From assembly GCA_021234155.1 (NCBI GenBank), contig JAJEKV010000005.1:18338089-18402088 (forward strand): a stretch of DNA of 64,000 nt, read 5' to 3'. This document shows, piece after piece, positions 1 through 11,579 of this stretch. A model generated the notes under the pieces. It had not been told where the DNA came from and did no database searches. It worked only from the letters and a program-made list of their open reading frames with translations. A program made the position numbers and the translations under genes. The stretch comes from Isoetes taiwanensis. Its lineage: Eukaryota; Streptophyta; Lycopodiopsida; Isoetales; Isoetaceae. The stretch's first letter is position 1; each line of letters starts with the position of its first letter.

Positions 1-834
1 CTATCATGCCTCTTGGCCTTTAGTTTTTTTGGCGGCGATTGGGGAACATCCGCTTTTTGTTCTTGGGACCCTCCATCGATGACCCCACGATGGGCTCCCC
101 GATGGGCTCACCGGAAGGACTCCCGGATCTTCCTCTTCCACTTGCTCTAACTTCGCCAGAAGAGAAGTTTTTTCGCTTGTTGTTAACCGACGGCATTGAT
201 TATGACACTGAGCGGTTTCTTGTTGATGTAGTGAGACACATACTTGTAAAGTGCCGGCGGATTTACTTTGACCATTCTAAAGTAGGCTTCATCAACATGA
301 ATAAATCCTTGGGGCGTCGCAAAGGATAGTCTGCCTCGTTGTCCTGACTCCCCGGCTATTTCACTAACAGCTTGTATGGTGCCCATGCAAACAAACTCTC
401 TGTGATCGTACCTTTTATTCCCAGCACTCCGACAAACATGCAAGAAGGTGAGGGTACTGTACTTTCTAGATGTTCCTCTAGTGAAGAACCACTGCGTTTG
501 AGGGTTTTCGTAAATCGAAGGCGCAGCATCGTCTTCAACCCTTCTCTGTGGGTGCGGCTTCTGGAACACCTTGATGGCCTTCTTCTGATGTTTCTTGCTG
601 CTTTCTTGCCTGTACACATTTGTGTGTAAACACGACTTTTTTAGTGAAAACAGTGGCATAAAACTATTCCCGAATACAAAATGTCTAAAACAAAGGACAA
701 AAACAGCACAAAAACAGGCCAAAAAGGCCAAAACAAGAGTGCAATATTGACAAAAAAAACAGGCTAAAATATGTCTAAAAAGCCGAAAAAAAACCTTAAA
801 GTGACGCATAAAAAGGCCTTTTGAAACCCTATGC
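1..834. repeat. Left edge of copy A, unidentified repeat DNA
   Basis: This stretch aligns with about 31,430-32,246 in copy B, for example around 374 against 31,795. It holds no convincing gene. A long minus-strand open frame (183-1,070) is partly an effect of the palindromes at its right end, and it does not persist as one frame in copy B. The first ~150 bases also resemble the ~1.1-kb repeat family seen at 25,858-31,500. This suggests that the same intercopy sequence lies to the left of the window. Nothing functional is recognised. Confidence 0.5.
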
Positions 835-1030
835 CGAAAGTGTATTCCGGAATACACTTTCGTTTCTTCTAAGGCGTATGAATACACTTCCCCGCCTTCG
901 CTTTCACCTTTCGAAAGTGAAGGCGAAAGTGTATTCCGGAATACACTTTCGACTTCACTCGAAGGCAAAAGTGTATTCCGGAATATACTTCTGCGTTCAC
1001 GCGAAGTCGAAAGTGTATTCTGGAATAGAA
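835..1030. repeat. Array of 28-bp palindromes, copy A
   Basis: Perfect 28-bp palindromes lie at 835-862 and 924-951. Both are centred on GTGTATTCCGGAATACAC and flanked by CGAAA/TTTCG. Degenerate copies begin at 971 and 1,013. More half-sites (GTATTCCGGAATA-like) occur near 1,257 and 1,330, closer to the start of the DUF7869-like gene. Spacing is about 45-90 bp. Copy B keeps the first palindrome perfectly at 247-274 of the 32-kb block (32,247-32,274) and has decayed versions to about 32,420. Inferred role: dimer-type protein binding sites, either promoter operators or subterminal transposase sites of the adjacent element. Not proven. Confidence 0.75.
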
Positions 1031-1404
1031 TACAGACACAAATGATTGTACTTTGTACTTTCTTACTCACCTCTCCATTTTTTTCTATGTGAATCGAATC
1101 TGATCTCGAATATTATAATCGACGGCTGGCGGCTTAATTTTGAGCTCGAGGCTGAATATCTGTGAAGGCGCCAAAATTTCCTTTTAAAGGTGCCATTTTT
1201 GTCTTACTCTTTTCCTATGTGAAGCGGAATACGTTTAGCTTTACTATCCTACTCTTGTGTATTCCGGAATAGGTTTTACTTTGACTTTCACTTCATTAGT
1301 ACTGGAACTTCTACTTTTACTACGTGGGCGTGTATTCGGGAATAAGAAAAGCTCTGCACTACAAAAGGTTTCTCAAATCTCTTTACTATTTTGCAGTTGT
1401 TAAA

Positions 1405-4400
1405 ATGACGAACCGCCAGGAACAAACTTCCACCGGCTTTTGTTGTCTCAAGCTCGTCTAGTTCTCAAGAAGACTTTGGGAACAACGTTATTTCTATCAA
1501 GACAGGCATTCTCGGGCTCCTACCTCTACTTCATCGTTGTTGCTTCTCAAGACACACCAGAGTCCAGCCACGTAATGGACTTCCACCACCCTTCCAGCAA
1601 ATCACCAAGTCCGTAGGCGCATTAATCGGCATCTCCTTCCAAAGCCTCACCACCGGCCGGAGACATCTTTGCCACCAGTAATTCTTCGTTCCATCCCGGG
1701 ACCCTCTGAAGCTCCCGAAAGAACGGGTGTTCAAGAACAAGCTACCCCTCCCATTTGTAGTTTCGCCCCTTCATCCAAACATACAAGGAACACAGAAAGT
1801 AAAGAAGACTATGAGATTCACTACAATTTCTCTCACCGGGACTTCACTACAAAATGAGGACGACGCTCCAGCATGCACTCCTCTTCACACAACAACGGTT
1901 GTGACACATGGATTTGCAGAATTCCGGTCCGCTCTAAAGGAGATGTTTGCAAGAACTCCTTTTCAAGATGGTACAAGAACGGTGATGCCACAACCTCTTA
2001 TGGGCCATCACCATCCTTTAACATTGTACCCCCACCTATTAGGGAACAACTTCGCGTGGTCTGTTTTCCTCTACAAGCACACCACTTTCGGGATGAGGAA
2101 GTCACCCCGCAGTAGAAGTTTCATCGAGAAGATGAAGACACCAACGAGGAACAAAGAGATTACATGTTCTCCGGCCAATCTTCAAAGAAATTCAAGGTGG
2201 ATTTTGGTTTGAGGGCGTGCTCCTCAGAAGAAGAAGACATCTTATGGATGAACACAAAATGAGGAGACTTTTTGAGAACTAAATCTTTGCTCATTGGGTT
2301 GCATCAACATTTAACATGGCCAAATTACGGCGATTAGAGACAACTACGGTTCCATGACATTGGCGGACCAGAATGCCTACTTAGCTTATCATGTAAGACC
2401 AGACCGCAACACCTTCTTGCACTACATTAACCGGGCCAAGAAGTTTGCCGAAATGCTTTATGGTTGTCCACCGTTTAGGGTCCACCGAATGTCAAGAATA
2501 CACAAAAGACTAGACAAAATCCAGCAATCGATGATCATTGTGGACCAAGAAGAGTTGTAACCATGCATGCCCTTGCTGCCGTGTGTCATGGATGGAGAAA
2601 TATTTTAGAGAAACATGTGAGAAGCTACCTAACAGCAACATGTATCATTTAAGCCCGATAACATCACCAAAAAGATGTTTTAATGAGTACAAAAGAGACT
2701 TGCACTTTTCAAAGACATATCTTACTCACACTTCACCCGGTGTGGAAAAGTGAATTCGGTCTTGTGAAAATTCCTAGAAAACATAGAATGTCCGATTTTG
2801 CTCGAGGTGTGCAGAATTAAAAGAGTCAACTAGAACCGCAGAAAAGGAGGTCGAAGAAGTAAGCTCACGTTCTCCAATCTCTCACTTGTTTGAGAGAAAA
2901 TGCTTTTGACCTGATTTCTTCTACGATATTGTTAATGAGAACCTTGCCGGACATCGTGAACAACAAGCGGCAGAGAGAAGAAAGCTTGCCAAGCAAAAAA
3001 AAAGCTCTTGAGCGTCCCAACGCAATACATGTCTATTGTGATTGACGGAATGGACCAAAAACAACTCTACCACATTTCTTGAACATTCCTAAAGATGTGC
3101 CGGAGGAATGTTTTGTTAAGGTCCACCTTGTAGGAGCTATGGTCTTCAAAGGAAGTCTAAAGTGCAAAGTATTTTGGCGTTATCCAAACTTGCATGGTGA
3201 CCCGAACCTCACAATTACAATTCTTAACAAGGTCTGTGGCGAGCAAGAGCAATTACCACCGATTGCTTTATGCGCAACTTGACAATACTACAAGGGAGAA
3301 CAAGAATCAAACACTCTTTAGCGTGCATCGTGCCATGTTAGTGGAGCTAGGGATCTTTAGAAAAGTGAAGCTCGGTTTCTTACTTGTAGGCCACACTCAT
3401 GATGATTGACCAAATGTTCAAAGAGATTTTTTAACGGCGCCTTAGAAGGAAGAAGGCTTTCTGTCTTCCTTCTTTAGTTTGAATTATTGAAGATTCTTAC
3501 ACTCCTACCCGATTGGTCGATCTTCTTAAAGAGATTGCTGATTTCGAGAGAGTTTGTTTTCTCTCAACGTTCAAACAGAGAACAAGCTGTGAACAAGTTG
3601 AATGATCTCACCTTTCAACATCATATCAAGTTCTACTTGAAGGATGGCCAAAGCTTCTTACAGGGGAAGAAGTATACCACAACTAAGGACTGGAGTCCAC
3701 CAGAGGGATTACGCTTCCTTAAATATATTCCGGACACTTCCTTTCATAGAACGTCTTTGAGCAACTTCCTCTCAAAAATCCTAAGGAGTCCAAGGTAAAA
3801 AGTACCCCAGAGTCATCCTTAAAAGCCATTGAAAATGGAATTTCCTCAGGCTTTAAGTACTTCTTAGAAGAAGATCGGATGTGGTGGAGTAATTTCTTTC
3901 TCGAACAGAAAATTGTTGTACAAAATATAGCTCTAAGACGGTTGCAAGAACCATTTCAATGGCCTAACACCTTCCATCAACCCCAAAGACCAAGGGGTCC
4001 AAGCAATTGCTACATTTGCACCTCGCAGTAGAAGACGAGGAGGACCGAGTCATGTATCGAGGAGGCAGTCGCAGGAATGAGCCTCAAGGTAATATCACGT
4101 AAATTACCAAAGGTATGCTAATTGCTCTTCCGATCGAGGAGGATGACAAAGGTCGAATCGTTCTAGATAGCAAAAGTGCTTGACGGTCAAGGAGGAAGGC
4201 TTAGTCACTAAACTCAAGATTCATTGGCTTGCAACACGCTTTAAAATGCTTTTGAAGGTAGATATGAGTTAGAAATGAGAAGCCAAAGGAAAAAGGAGAA
4301 AGTCCAAGAAGGTGGGTTGTAGGGACGAACTGAACCTTAATGACGTGACTATATTGTGCTATGATTTTAAATTGAAATCGACAATCGTCTATGCCGAAGA

Positions 4401-4671
4401 CTATCAATTTGCTTAAAAAGCTTGTAATTAAGAAGATGATGAAGAAGGTGGTGACAATGCTTCAAGATGCGTTGATAGTGATGAGGAAGATAACTCAAGC
4501 ACTTCCTCGGTGCGATTGAAAAGAAGTGAAGGTGATGACAATGGCATAAATGAATATGAAGACGCCCGGATCCCTCTCTCATCCTCCCTCACACTTTTGC
4601 ACATAAGCGAAGTCTTAGAAAAAGACGTAAATTTTGCATGTGAATATGAAGATTCTATCTTCAAATTTTGA
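1405..4671 (+). pseudogene. DUF7869-like transposon-type protein gene, copy A (frame-disrupted)
   Basis: The plus-strand reading begins at an ATG shared with copy B (MTNRQ...) and can be followed, with frame changes, to a shared TGA. The most telling part is the central domain. IDGMDQ is at 3,041-3,058, then KDVPEECFVKVHLVGAMVF, then TITILNK, then QLDNTTRENKNQ from 3,275, then VGHTHDD at 3,386-3,406, where IDQMF continues after a small deletion. This string of motifs is typical of an uncharacterised eukaryotic family I know as DUF7869, widespread in transposon-like genes of algae, oomycetes and animals. The spaced Asp residues suggest, but do not prove, an RNase-H-fold nuclease. After it come a segment like 'HHIKFYLKDGQSF...KKYTT', a segment around 4,215-4,275 resembling a chromatin-reader or SH3-like tail, and an acidic, serine-rich C-terminus. 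Expected length is ~1,050 residues with no obvious introns. Several indels and stops break the frame. The two copies break at different sites, so at least some are probably sequencing errors. Confidence 0.7.
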
Positions 4672-7600
4672 GAATACTACAGTTTTTAGATTCATGAGAC
4701 TTACTTCAATTTTTTGTTAAATATTTTATCCTCTGAAATTAGAGTTTCTCTCTTAAAATATACTTTAAGAACATTCTATTTGCTAAGAAAAGTGACACTT
4801 TAAAAAAGTCAATTCTTTCGTTGCAAAAAAAAATTAGTCATTTTGGGGGTCAAAATAGAATTTCATGCACCTTTTTTAACCTCGTTTTACCCCTTTTTGT
4901 AAAAAGGGAATCTTTGAGGAATATTCCTTTTGCTCTCGTTTCAATGATTTGCTCCCGTTTAATACGCAACTTTGTTCTGTATGTTTTTGCAAGTTTGAGG
5001 AGCTTGTTGGCAGTTAGTGGTCAAAATGCCTTTTCTGGCTTGAGGTTTCCAGTTTCATGATCGATGCCTGCATCATGGTATGGAAATAGAAAGGATCGGA
5101 TGCGCACATGAGGTCTGCTGAGCGGACAAGTCCTCTAACATGCCAGTTCTGTCAGGTGTGGAAGCCTGAGCAGATTGAGACGCCTGAGCAGATTGAGGGC
5201 GCCTAGCGAGATGGTGCGGTGTGGTAAGTGCTTTTTTGTGATGTAATTTTTTATTGCTTCAGTCTGCAATACGTGGTTTAGTGCTAGTTTTGAGAGTTGG
5301 GTCAGAAGAATGCATCTGCGAAGGGCTACTCACTTGAAGCTCCGAATCTATAAAATATCATTGCCAAGGATCATGCTTGAGAATTCCTGCTGTAGGATTT
5401 GTAGAAACAAAGATGGGAAGTAGTTGTGTCACAGTTTGGATGCCCAGGGGCATACCCCTGAGGGCAACAAGCGCAAGAGATGTGGCTCTGGGGCGGGGAG
5501 TGCTACTGTAACGTGAGGGGATAAAACACACAAATTGATGAGGTTCTAATCAGTGGGGAAAGGAGGTTCGATCCGAGAGGGGGGATGGGAATAGACAGCA
5601 CATGAATTTTGGCTCACAGGAGAAGAAAGAATGCAGATTCACATAAGTGCTGAGACCATGGTTATGTGAAACTATACGTTTATTTAGAAAATTTTGTTTC
5701 AAACCATTTATTCAATCGAGACCTTAGGAAATGACATATTTATTTTTTGGGAAAATGCTGAGAGCCATGGGTTTGGCACAGTAGGAGAAAGTTTGGCCAG
5801 TGTGCCATATCATCAAATCCAAGAAAAGAAATCGAGACCATTGCTATTGCTCCCTGATTTTGTTACAGTCTAGATTTGCTAGAAGATAAAGAAAGACGTG
5901 CTACAAGCCAAATAAAGCCTCGCTAGATGATGAAGCTTCCTCCGCTAAAAAATAAAGCCAGTTCCTCTTTTCAGATGGAGTGCTTCAACATCTAAAAATT
6001 CAGAGCCGATTTGGACTCGTCAGCATAAATCACGCACTGGAATCTAATGAGAATGCCCATTTTCATGGCTGGGTTCACCATGAAGCACAAAGCCTGACCC
6101 CAAAAAGTGGGGCTAATGGAGATAGACCCTAATAGTTCATTTGGAGGGGGCTGGGGGGTATCATTACTTATCATATTGTTACTAAGTGATTTGCAATTGT
6201 AGAGGATCAATGGTGTAATTAATATCTCAAAATTATGCTTCTTAGTCTAATAACTATAAAATACCATCAACACCAAATAAAAACCATGAACAACTTCGAT
6301 TATAGATATTACAAAGATCGAGCAACAAAACCATATTAAGAATCACTAACAGTTTAGAACCATGTTACCTTAGGAAATTAGATGTAAAACCACATATTGA
6401 CCATGTGTTCCTTTTTAACAAAAAACACTACTCATTACAGATTTGCAAAAGTCAACCACCAAACCATGTGAAAAATCACTAACAATTAGGCAAGTCATGT
6501 TATCTTAAGAAATTAGGATGGAAAACCTTAAATGAAAAGACCTTGTTAATCTATATATAGTAACACTATAATATTGCTAGTCAAAAACCATTAACATTTC
6601 GGCAAGTCGTGTTAGCTTAGAAAATCTGAATGGGAAACCGCAAATGAAAAGACCTTGTTAAACTCTATATAAGATAAGATAATTTTTTTACGTCCACGGG
6701 ACATTGAAGTATTTCTAGTTAAAACCACTTTCAAAACCATCGACATCTAACAAAAAACCATTCAACATATCTTTCCTATTCTCAATGTTGCTAATTGCAT
6801 ATATAACCGCCATGACATGTCAAATTGGTACTTCAAACCTCGATAAGAACCTTCATCAGCTTCAATTAACCATACCAGAGTAGAAAACTAGCATGTAAAA
6901 CCACAGATTCATTTTAAAAACCACTGTAATGCGTGGTTTGTATTGAGGAAAAATACTTTTGCATAAAAAAACCACCATCATAGTGGTTCTGTAGTGGTTA
7001 TTTATGATAGTTAAATTTTTGGGTGCCTTGTGGTCTCGCCTGAGCATAAAAGGCTACGGGGACTCCTTGAGGAGCTAGGTTTAATAGCCTACTGAACTAG
7101 GCTTCTGCATGGGTTTGACACTCCCGGTAATAAACGCGGTCACCCGCACTTTGAAGATAAAGTTAGGGGAGTGAGCTCCGGATCGGAGGGGGTGTATCGC
7201 GAACGTATTCTCTAGCTCACCCATGGATTCATCATGACTGGAAGGGACACTGACCACGCTTTCATCTGGAGGGAGATGTAACAGTGAACGAGGTCTTGAA
7301 GGGTGATACCTTGGGATTCGGGAGGAAGGCTACAATGGCCCTATCTTGATTCAAATTTCATCCAAAGTGTGTGCAGGGAGGGGCGGATGGAGGGACAACC
7401 CTAGCCAATGTTTTATATGCGCCTAATGCCAAGGTTATACCGTCACGATCTCTTGAGACCGAACGATGGAGTCCATCCTCCAGGAGTCCGAGGGGTAAGA
7501 ACACGGGGTTTGGGGTGTTTTTCCTTAGGATTAGATGCATCTTCTTTTACGTTATCATCAGGTTGGATGGATGTGCCACCCTTCATGGTGGATATTTATT

Positions 7601-8330
7601 ATATGATTATGTTGTGTGCTAACCTTGTATTCATGCTTCCGCGATATAGGAGTCCCACCATTGAAGGCGTGGGCCGAATGACACCTCCGTGTCCTTCACC
7701 CGGGCATCTTTCTATGGAGGGTCCGAGTTAGACGGAGGGCCCTGCTCATGGTGAGCTGATTGCCATGGGAGGGGGAAGTCCCTGTATGTATACGTCCGGA
7801 GTGCCGTATATGTTTAGGGAGCGTCACACTAGCTCTGATGTGACAATGCAAGGGCAGACCATGAACCTATATAGAAACCTGGGGTACAACAGATACATAA
7901 GGAAAACGGAGATAGGGCCCTGAATTTACGAATAACAAGTGTACCTGAAAACAAGGATCATTCGGATATTGAGGAAGTTGAGCACTTCTTCACCGACGTA
8001 ATGCAGGTCGGTAGCACTGGTATTATTATGGCCACCCGGTAGGAGCCCACAGGCCCGATCGACCTCGTCATAGTCTGGTCTGATTTTGTACAACACAGGA
8101 TAGATTGCATATCCTGCAATATGACAGCCACCTAAGGGCACTCCCTACTTAGTACAAGAGGATCTTTCCCCAATGCAATTGTTTAGACGGCGCGAGGAGC
8201 TTTGAAGTCGAGGAAGGATGCGGCTATAGCAAAAAATATGCGGTTATAGGGTGGCATTGCAATCATTGAAGATACTTGGCCCATGAACCCTTGGTTGGGA
8301 TACCTTTAGTCTTTAGTGTATCTGTATTCA
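4672..8330. other. Non-coding repeat-rich DNA between DUF7869-like gene and LINE-like tail, copy A
   Basis: No gene is supported here. Its copy B counterpart is 36,099-39,760. The block 5,522-5,935 is nearly identical to its partner, whereas neighbouring blocks differ at many short sites. Around 6,360-6,680 there are diverged direct repeats of ~112 bp. The stretch 7,050-7,860 is GC-richer and carries many short open frames, none preserved between the two copies. Confidence 0.5.
6361..6680. repeat. Diverged ~112-bp direct repeats, copy A
   Basis: The unit starting with GCAAGTCATGTTATCTTAAG (6,490) recurs as GCAAGTCGTGTTAGCTTAG (6,602). Both continue into AATGAAAAGACCTTGTTAA and a TATATA-rich tail. 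A weaker third relative begins near 6,361 (ACCATGTTACCTTAGGAAAT). The same arrangement occurs in copy B at about 37,780-38,095, so it predates the large duplication. No function is suggested. Confidence 0.6.
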
Positions 8331-8339
8331 TAATAAAAA

Positions 8340-8476
8340 TCTTTTTGGTTTCTTTTGTACATGTGACGGGGCTCTGTCCCTCGCTCTAGTTCGGGCTTAT
8401 GCCCTTTTTTTGTATTGGTCCCCATAACCCGATTAGGTTCCCGCAGGCGTAAAAAACTCTATCTATCTATCTATTC
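8340..8476 (+). mobile_element. Possible LINE-type 3' end with (ATCT)n tail, copy A
   Basis: The segment reads ...GGCTTATGCCCTTTTTTTG, TTGGTCCCCATAACCCG, GGCGTAAAAA, then CTCTATCTATCTATCTATT. A conserved GC-rich 3' UTR ending in a short tetranucleotide run is typical of plant non-LTR retrotransposons. No endonuclease or reverse transcriptase frame is visible upstream, so this would be a 5'-truncated copy. The copy in B (39,790-39,905) is almost identical. It could also be unrelated sequence next to a microsatellite. Confidence 0.3.
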
Positions 8477-9653
8477 TTTTAGAGAATTTGTATTGTGCCC
8501 TATTTGTATATGCCATCCTGTAAATATGATTTTTCTTTTTCTTTCTTCCATTCCATCTTATGACCGACATTTGGGTTGGATTATGACATGTGTGGTTCTT
8601 TTTAACTTTCTGGCCATCTTACTGGAAATATATTATTTGGCCTTGTTTCAACAAATGGTTAGAAAAATGAAAGCTTGAGATTATGAACCTTTATTGCGGC
8701 AGTGTTTGTATTGTGTAGACCGTTGTCGCTTTAGTGTTGTATTCGTTTTAGTGTTGTATTCGATTGCTTCTCACCTTTCACGCATCATGATAAGTAGAGA
8801 TTTTGACACTATGAACATAGTGACATGGGATATGTTAAACTGTTAATTGTCCAAGAATACATTATTTTTTACTTGCTATTGAAAAAAAGACAAATTGGTT
8901 TGAATGATTGAAAGATCCAGTGTAAATTCACAAGCTATTTGAAGCAGACAATAGGAGAGAGGAATACTATGGAAAAGTACTCATGGAGAAAAAATACACC
9001 CATGGAGCACTTTCTAAAAATTTTTTAGCACCAGTCCATTAAGAAGGCATATGTGTCTATTCTAGGACCTGTACGCTGGACACAAGCTGGAACAGTATGT
9101 TTTGAGCAGATAAGATGGCTGTGCTTATGCGAGGTCTCTCTTTGATTCACGAGGTATGGTTGGTTGAGATCCAGATGCACTAACTTGGTGGTCGCCATGG
9201 ACGAGCCATATGTGGGTAAACCTGCACGTGCGACTTGACTGGGAGCTAACATGATGTGGAATAGAAAGGAGGACCCAACCGTCCAGAAGCTCAGATTTCG
9301 AAGGTGGCTGGGCCTCTAAATAAGTTAGTGTGATTGTTCTATTTTTTGTTATCCTTTGGCATTTTTATTGGTCTCAGTGGACGATAAAAATCATTTTTAT
9401 TCTTATTCTTTATAGTTAACATACATGTAAGAAAAGATAAGGTATGCCCATGAATCGTTGAATTATATCAAGATTGCCATGTGAACCATTTACCCAAACG
9501 CCAAGCCTGCACCGTACTTAGGATGGATATTATTATTAAGTCTGTTCCTAGTATTCTAAAAAGATAATTCAATTTCCAAGCCAAGTATTCTAATTTACAC
9601 CAAGGCATATGCTTACATAATATACATGCAATATTCACGCAAGTCCCATATTT
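8477..9653. other. Intergenic DNA 3' of the kinase copy A
   Basis: AT-rich sequence with no supported gene. It is well conserved with copy B (39,906-41,065), with blocks of near identity such as 8,690-8,880. It lies downstream of the 3' end of the minus-strand kinase and may hold its 3' UTR and terminator. Confidence 0.5.
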
Positions 9654-11258
9654 CTAGAACAGCTCAAAACCAGGGTCCCCCCACATTTTTAATCTGAAAT
9701 TGTTTGGGAAGATGGGGAGGAGGGGTGCACCTGATAAGAGGCCAATTTATTCCGGCGAAAAAGGGTGTTGCTTGATCTCTGCAGCTCCCCTTCTAAACCC
9801 TCCCAGCCTTTGATCGGATCTTTGGCAAGCAGAGCCTCTATATATCCCTTTGCATTCTCTTGTACCTCCTCCAGGGAATTTGGCTGCTGGATGGTTACGT
9901 TTAACGGGTTAATTCATGGCTTAACTGCTTTCTTTGAATGGCGTTCTGCCATATAAAGCTCATGCCTTGGGAATTCCCAATGCCACCAGTCACTGCCGCT
10001 GCCCCTTCTCGGACACAATTTCGCAATTTCAGTATTCATAAGTTACAAGACCGCTGGATCTGGCACCCCTTGGTTTCTCTTTAGATCTTGGTGGTATTTC
10101 AGTTTTGTGAAAGAAATTTGGCCTGTGAAGATTTGCTTCAGGGCACCCTCTTCTGGACTCCTTACACTACATGTATAGGTTTGGATAGCTTCCATGTTTA
10201 GCTGATTTGCCTTACTGATCTCATTAGAGTTAAGATACATCACATTTTTATTGATAGGTCAAAATCTGTCGGCATTATGTGTCCATCCTTCTGTATTAGT
10301 TCTCGGGCTTTTCTGAATCTCTTATTATGTCACTCCATCGTATTATAAATATTCCTAGTGCCAGAAATTGCTGCTTGCATAGAACCTACAAGTTCAGGCT
10401 TCAAAGATTACTTGCTGCTTGAGATGAAGGGTACTTTCAGATGAAGTAAACTCTCAAAGCTGCGGCATTGCGGATGGCCTAAGCTTTGGAAAAAGCCTTT
10501 AGACCTGGGACTTTTGAAATGAAAGAATTTCAGGTGAGTGAGCACCCTTAGAGAATTTTGCATTTACAGATAAATGGCACTTGGGTTTTGGTTTTACTTG
10601 CATCTTCATCAAATCTCTTCCCCAACTGCTTCCATTTCTCCGTTGTGCAGAGTCACCCATCTGGAACAAAAATCCATAATCTAAACTTGACAGTCAAAAT
10701 GCCCTTGTATGGGGTTGGTGAGGGATTAGTCCAAGAGACTCCAAGATGGCTCTGTTTGTGAAGCCAGGCTTGTTTCTGGCACTAAGTCTACAATTGCTCA
10801 TTGCTTTGGCAGCGGAAATGGATAACCAGATTCAGATCATGCAAAGCTTGACATACACTGTGCAGCCTCACTCCTGTTAGGTTTTTGACTAAATTCAAAA
10901 TGCCAGACCACAGAATTCCTCTCCGTCCTCTCAAAGAGGTTTTATTAAACTTCCATTTCCTTGCCCTATTTGATTGGCGTGGCTTCATTCTATCCCAACT
11001 TCTTCTTTATCACTACCCAGAAAAGCAAAGGAATAACAGCTGGAAATATTTTCTTCAAACCACCAACATGGTTTCATCGTTTTCTAGAATCTAGAAATCC
11101 TGTGAATTACCTGCATAATGCCGGAGAAAATTCCCCGCAGAATTCTTCGACTCCAGATTTCTGGCCATAAAACTCGTGGCTGGATTCCAGTGCCAGAGGA
11201 ATTATAGAATCTGGCAGAGCTCTTTGCTATGCTCGCGAAATCCTTCCCCAAGACCCAT
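9654..11258 (-). pseudogene. AGC-VIII protein kinase, copy A (frame-disrupted)
   Basis: This is the counterpart of the intact kinase at 41,066-42,675. The start context (CCCAT at 11,254-11,258) and the stop (CTA at 9,654-9,656) are both kept. Recognisable kinase pieces remain, but every long frame is broken and nothing exceeds about 65 codons. The catalytic and DFD regions are interrupted by small insertions and deletions. Because other parts of A and B are almost identical, this may be a recently duplicated gene that has died, or an intact gene read through uncorrected sequence. It should not be translated as it stands. Confidence 0.75.
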
Positions 11259-11474
11259 CTAGAAGAATGAGCCAACAGGATCCGATCTGTTTTGCCATGG
11301 GAAATATAAAAACAGAGAGAGAACAAGTATTCATATTACCCAACAATGTGATATAATAAAATCAGGAACTTAGATCTGATACATTTGCCTCCACCATTAA
11401 CCTGATTCACAGACTTGAGGCCGAAAGCTTGATCTATAAGCCAGCTCTTTGCATAACTAGCAGAGAGAATAGAA

Positions 11475-11579
11475 ATGGACGGCTGTGATGGGGAGGATAA
11501 AAAAAGATTCATCGAGGCGGTCCGTTTAGACAGAGAATTACGCGCCAGAATTGCTGAAAAATGGACGGGTTTAGATTAA
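11475..11579 (+). CDS. Small ORF divergent from the kinase, copy A (34 aa)
   Basis: A short plus-strand frame reading MDGCDGEDKKRFIEAV and ending in ARIAEKWTGLD. It lies 216 bp from the kinase start, in the opposite direction. The same peptide is kept in copy B (42,885-42,983), where one indel changes the last residues. The composition is charged and protein-like. It could be the first exon of an unknown gene sharing a bidirectional promoter, or an upstream ORF. No family is recognised. Confidence 0.3.
   Translation: MDGCDGEDKKRFIEAVRLDRELRARIAEKWTGLD

Noticed and set aside
835-1030. CRISPR-like array
   Set aside because: Spacing is irregular, units are palindromes with variable copies, there are no cas genes, and the DNA is eukaryotic.
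183-1070. Long minus-strand open frame of ~295 codons
   Set aside because: Its N-terminal part is generated by the palindromic repeats, and the frame is not kept in copy B.
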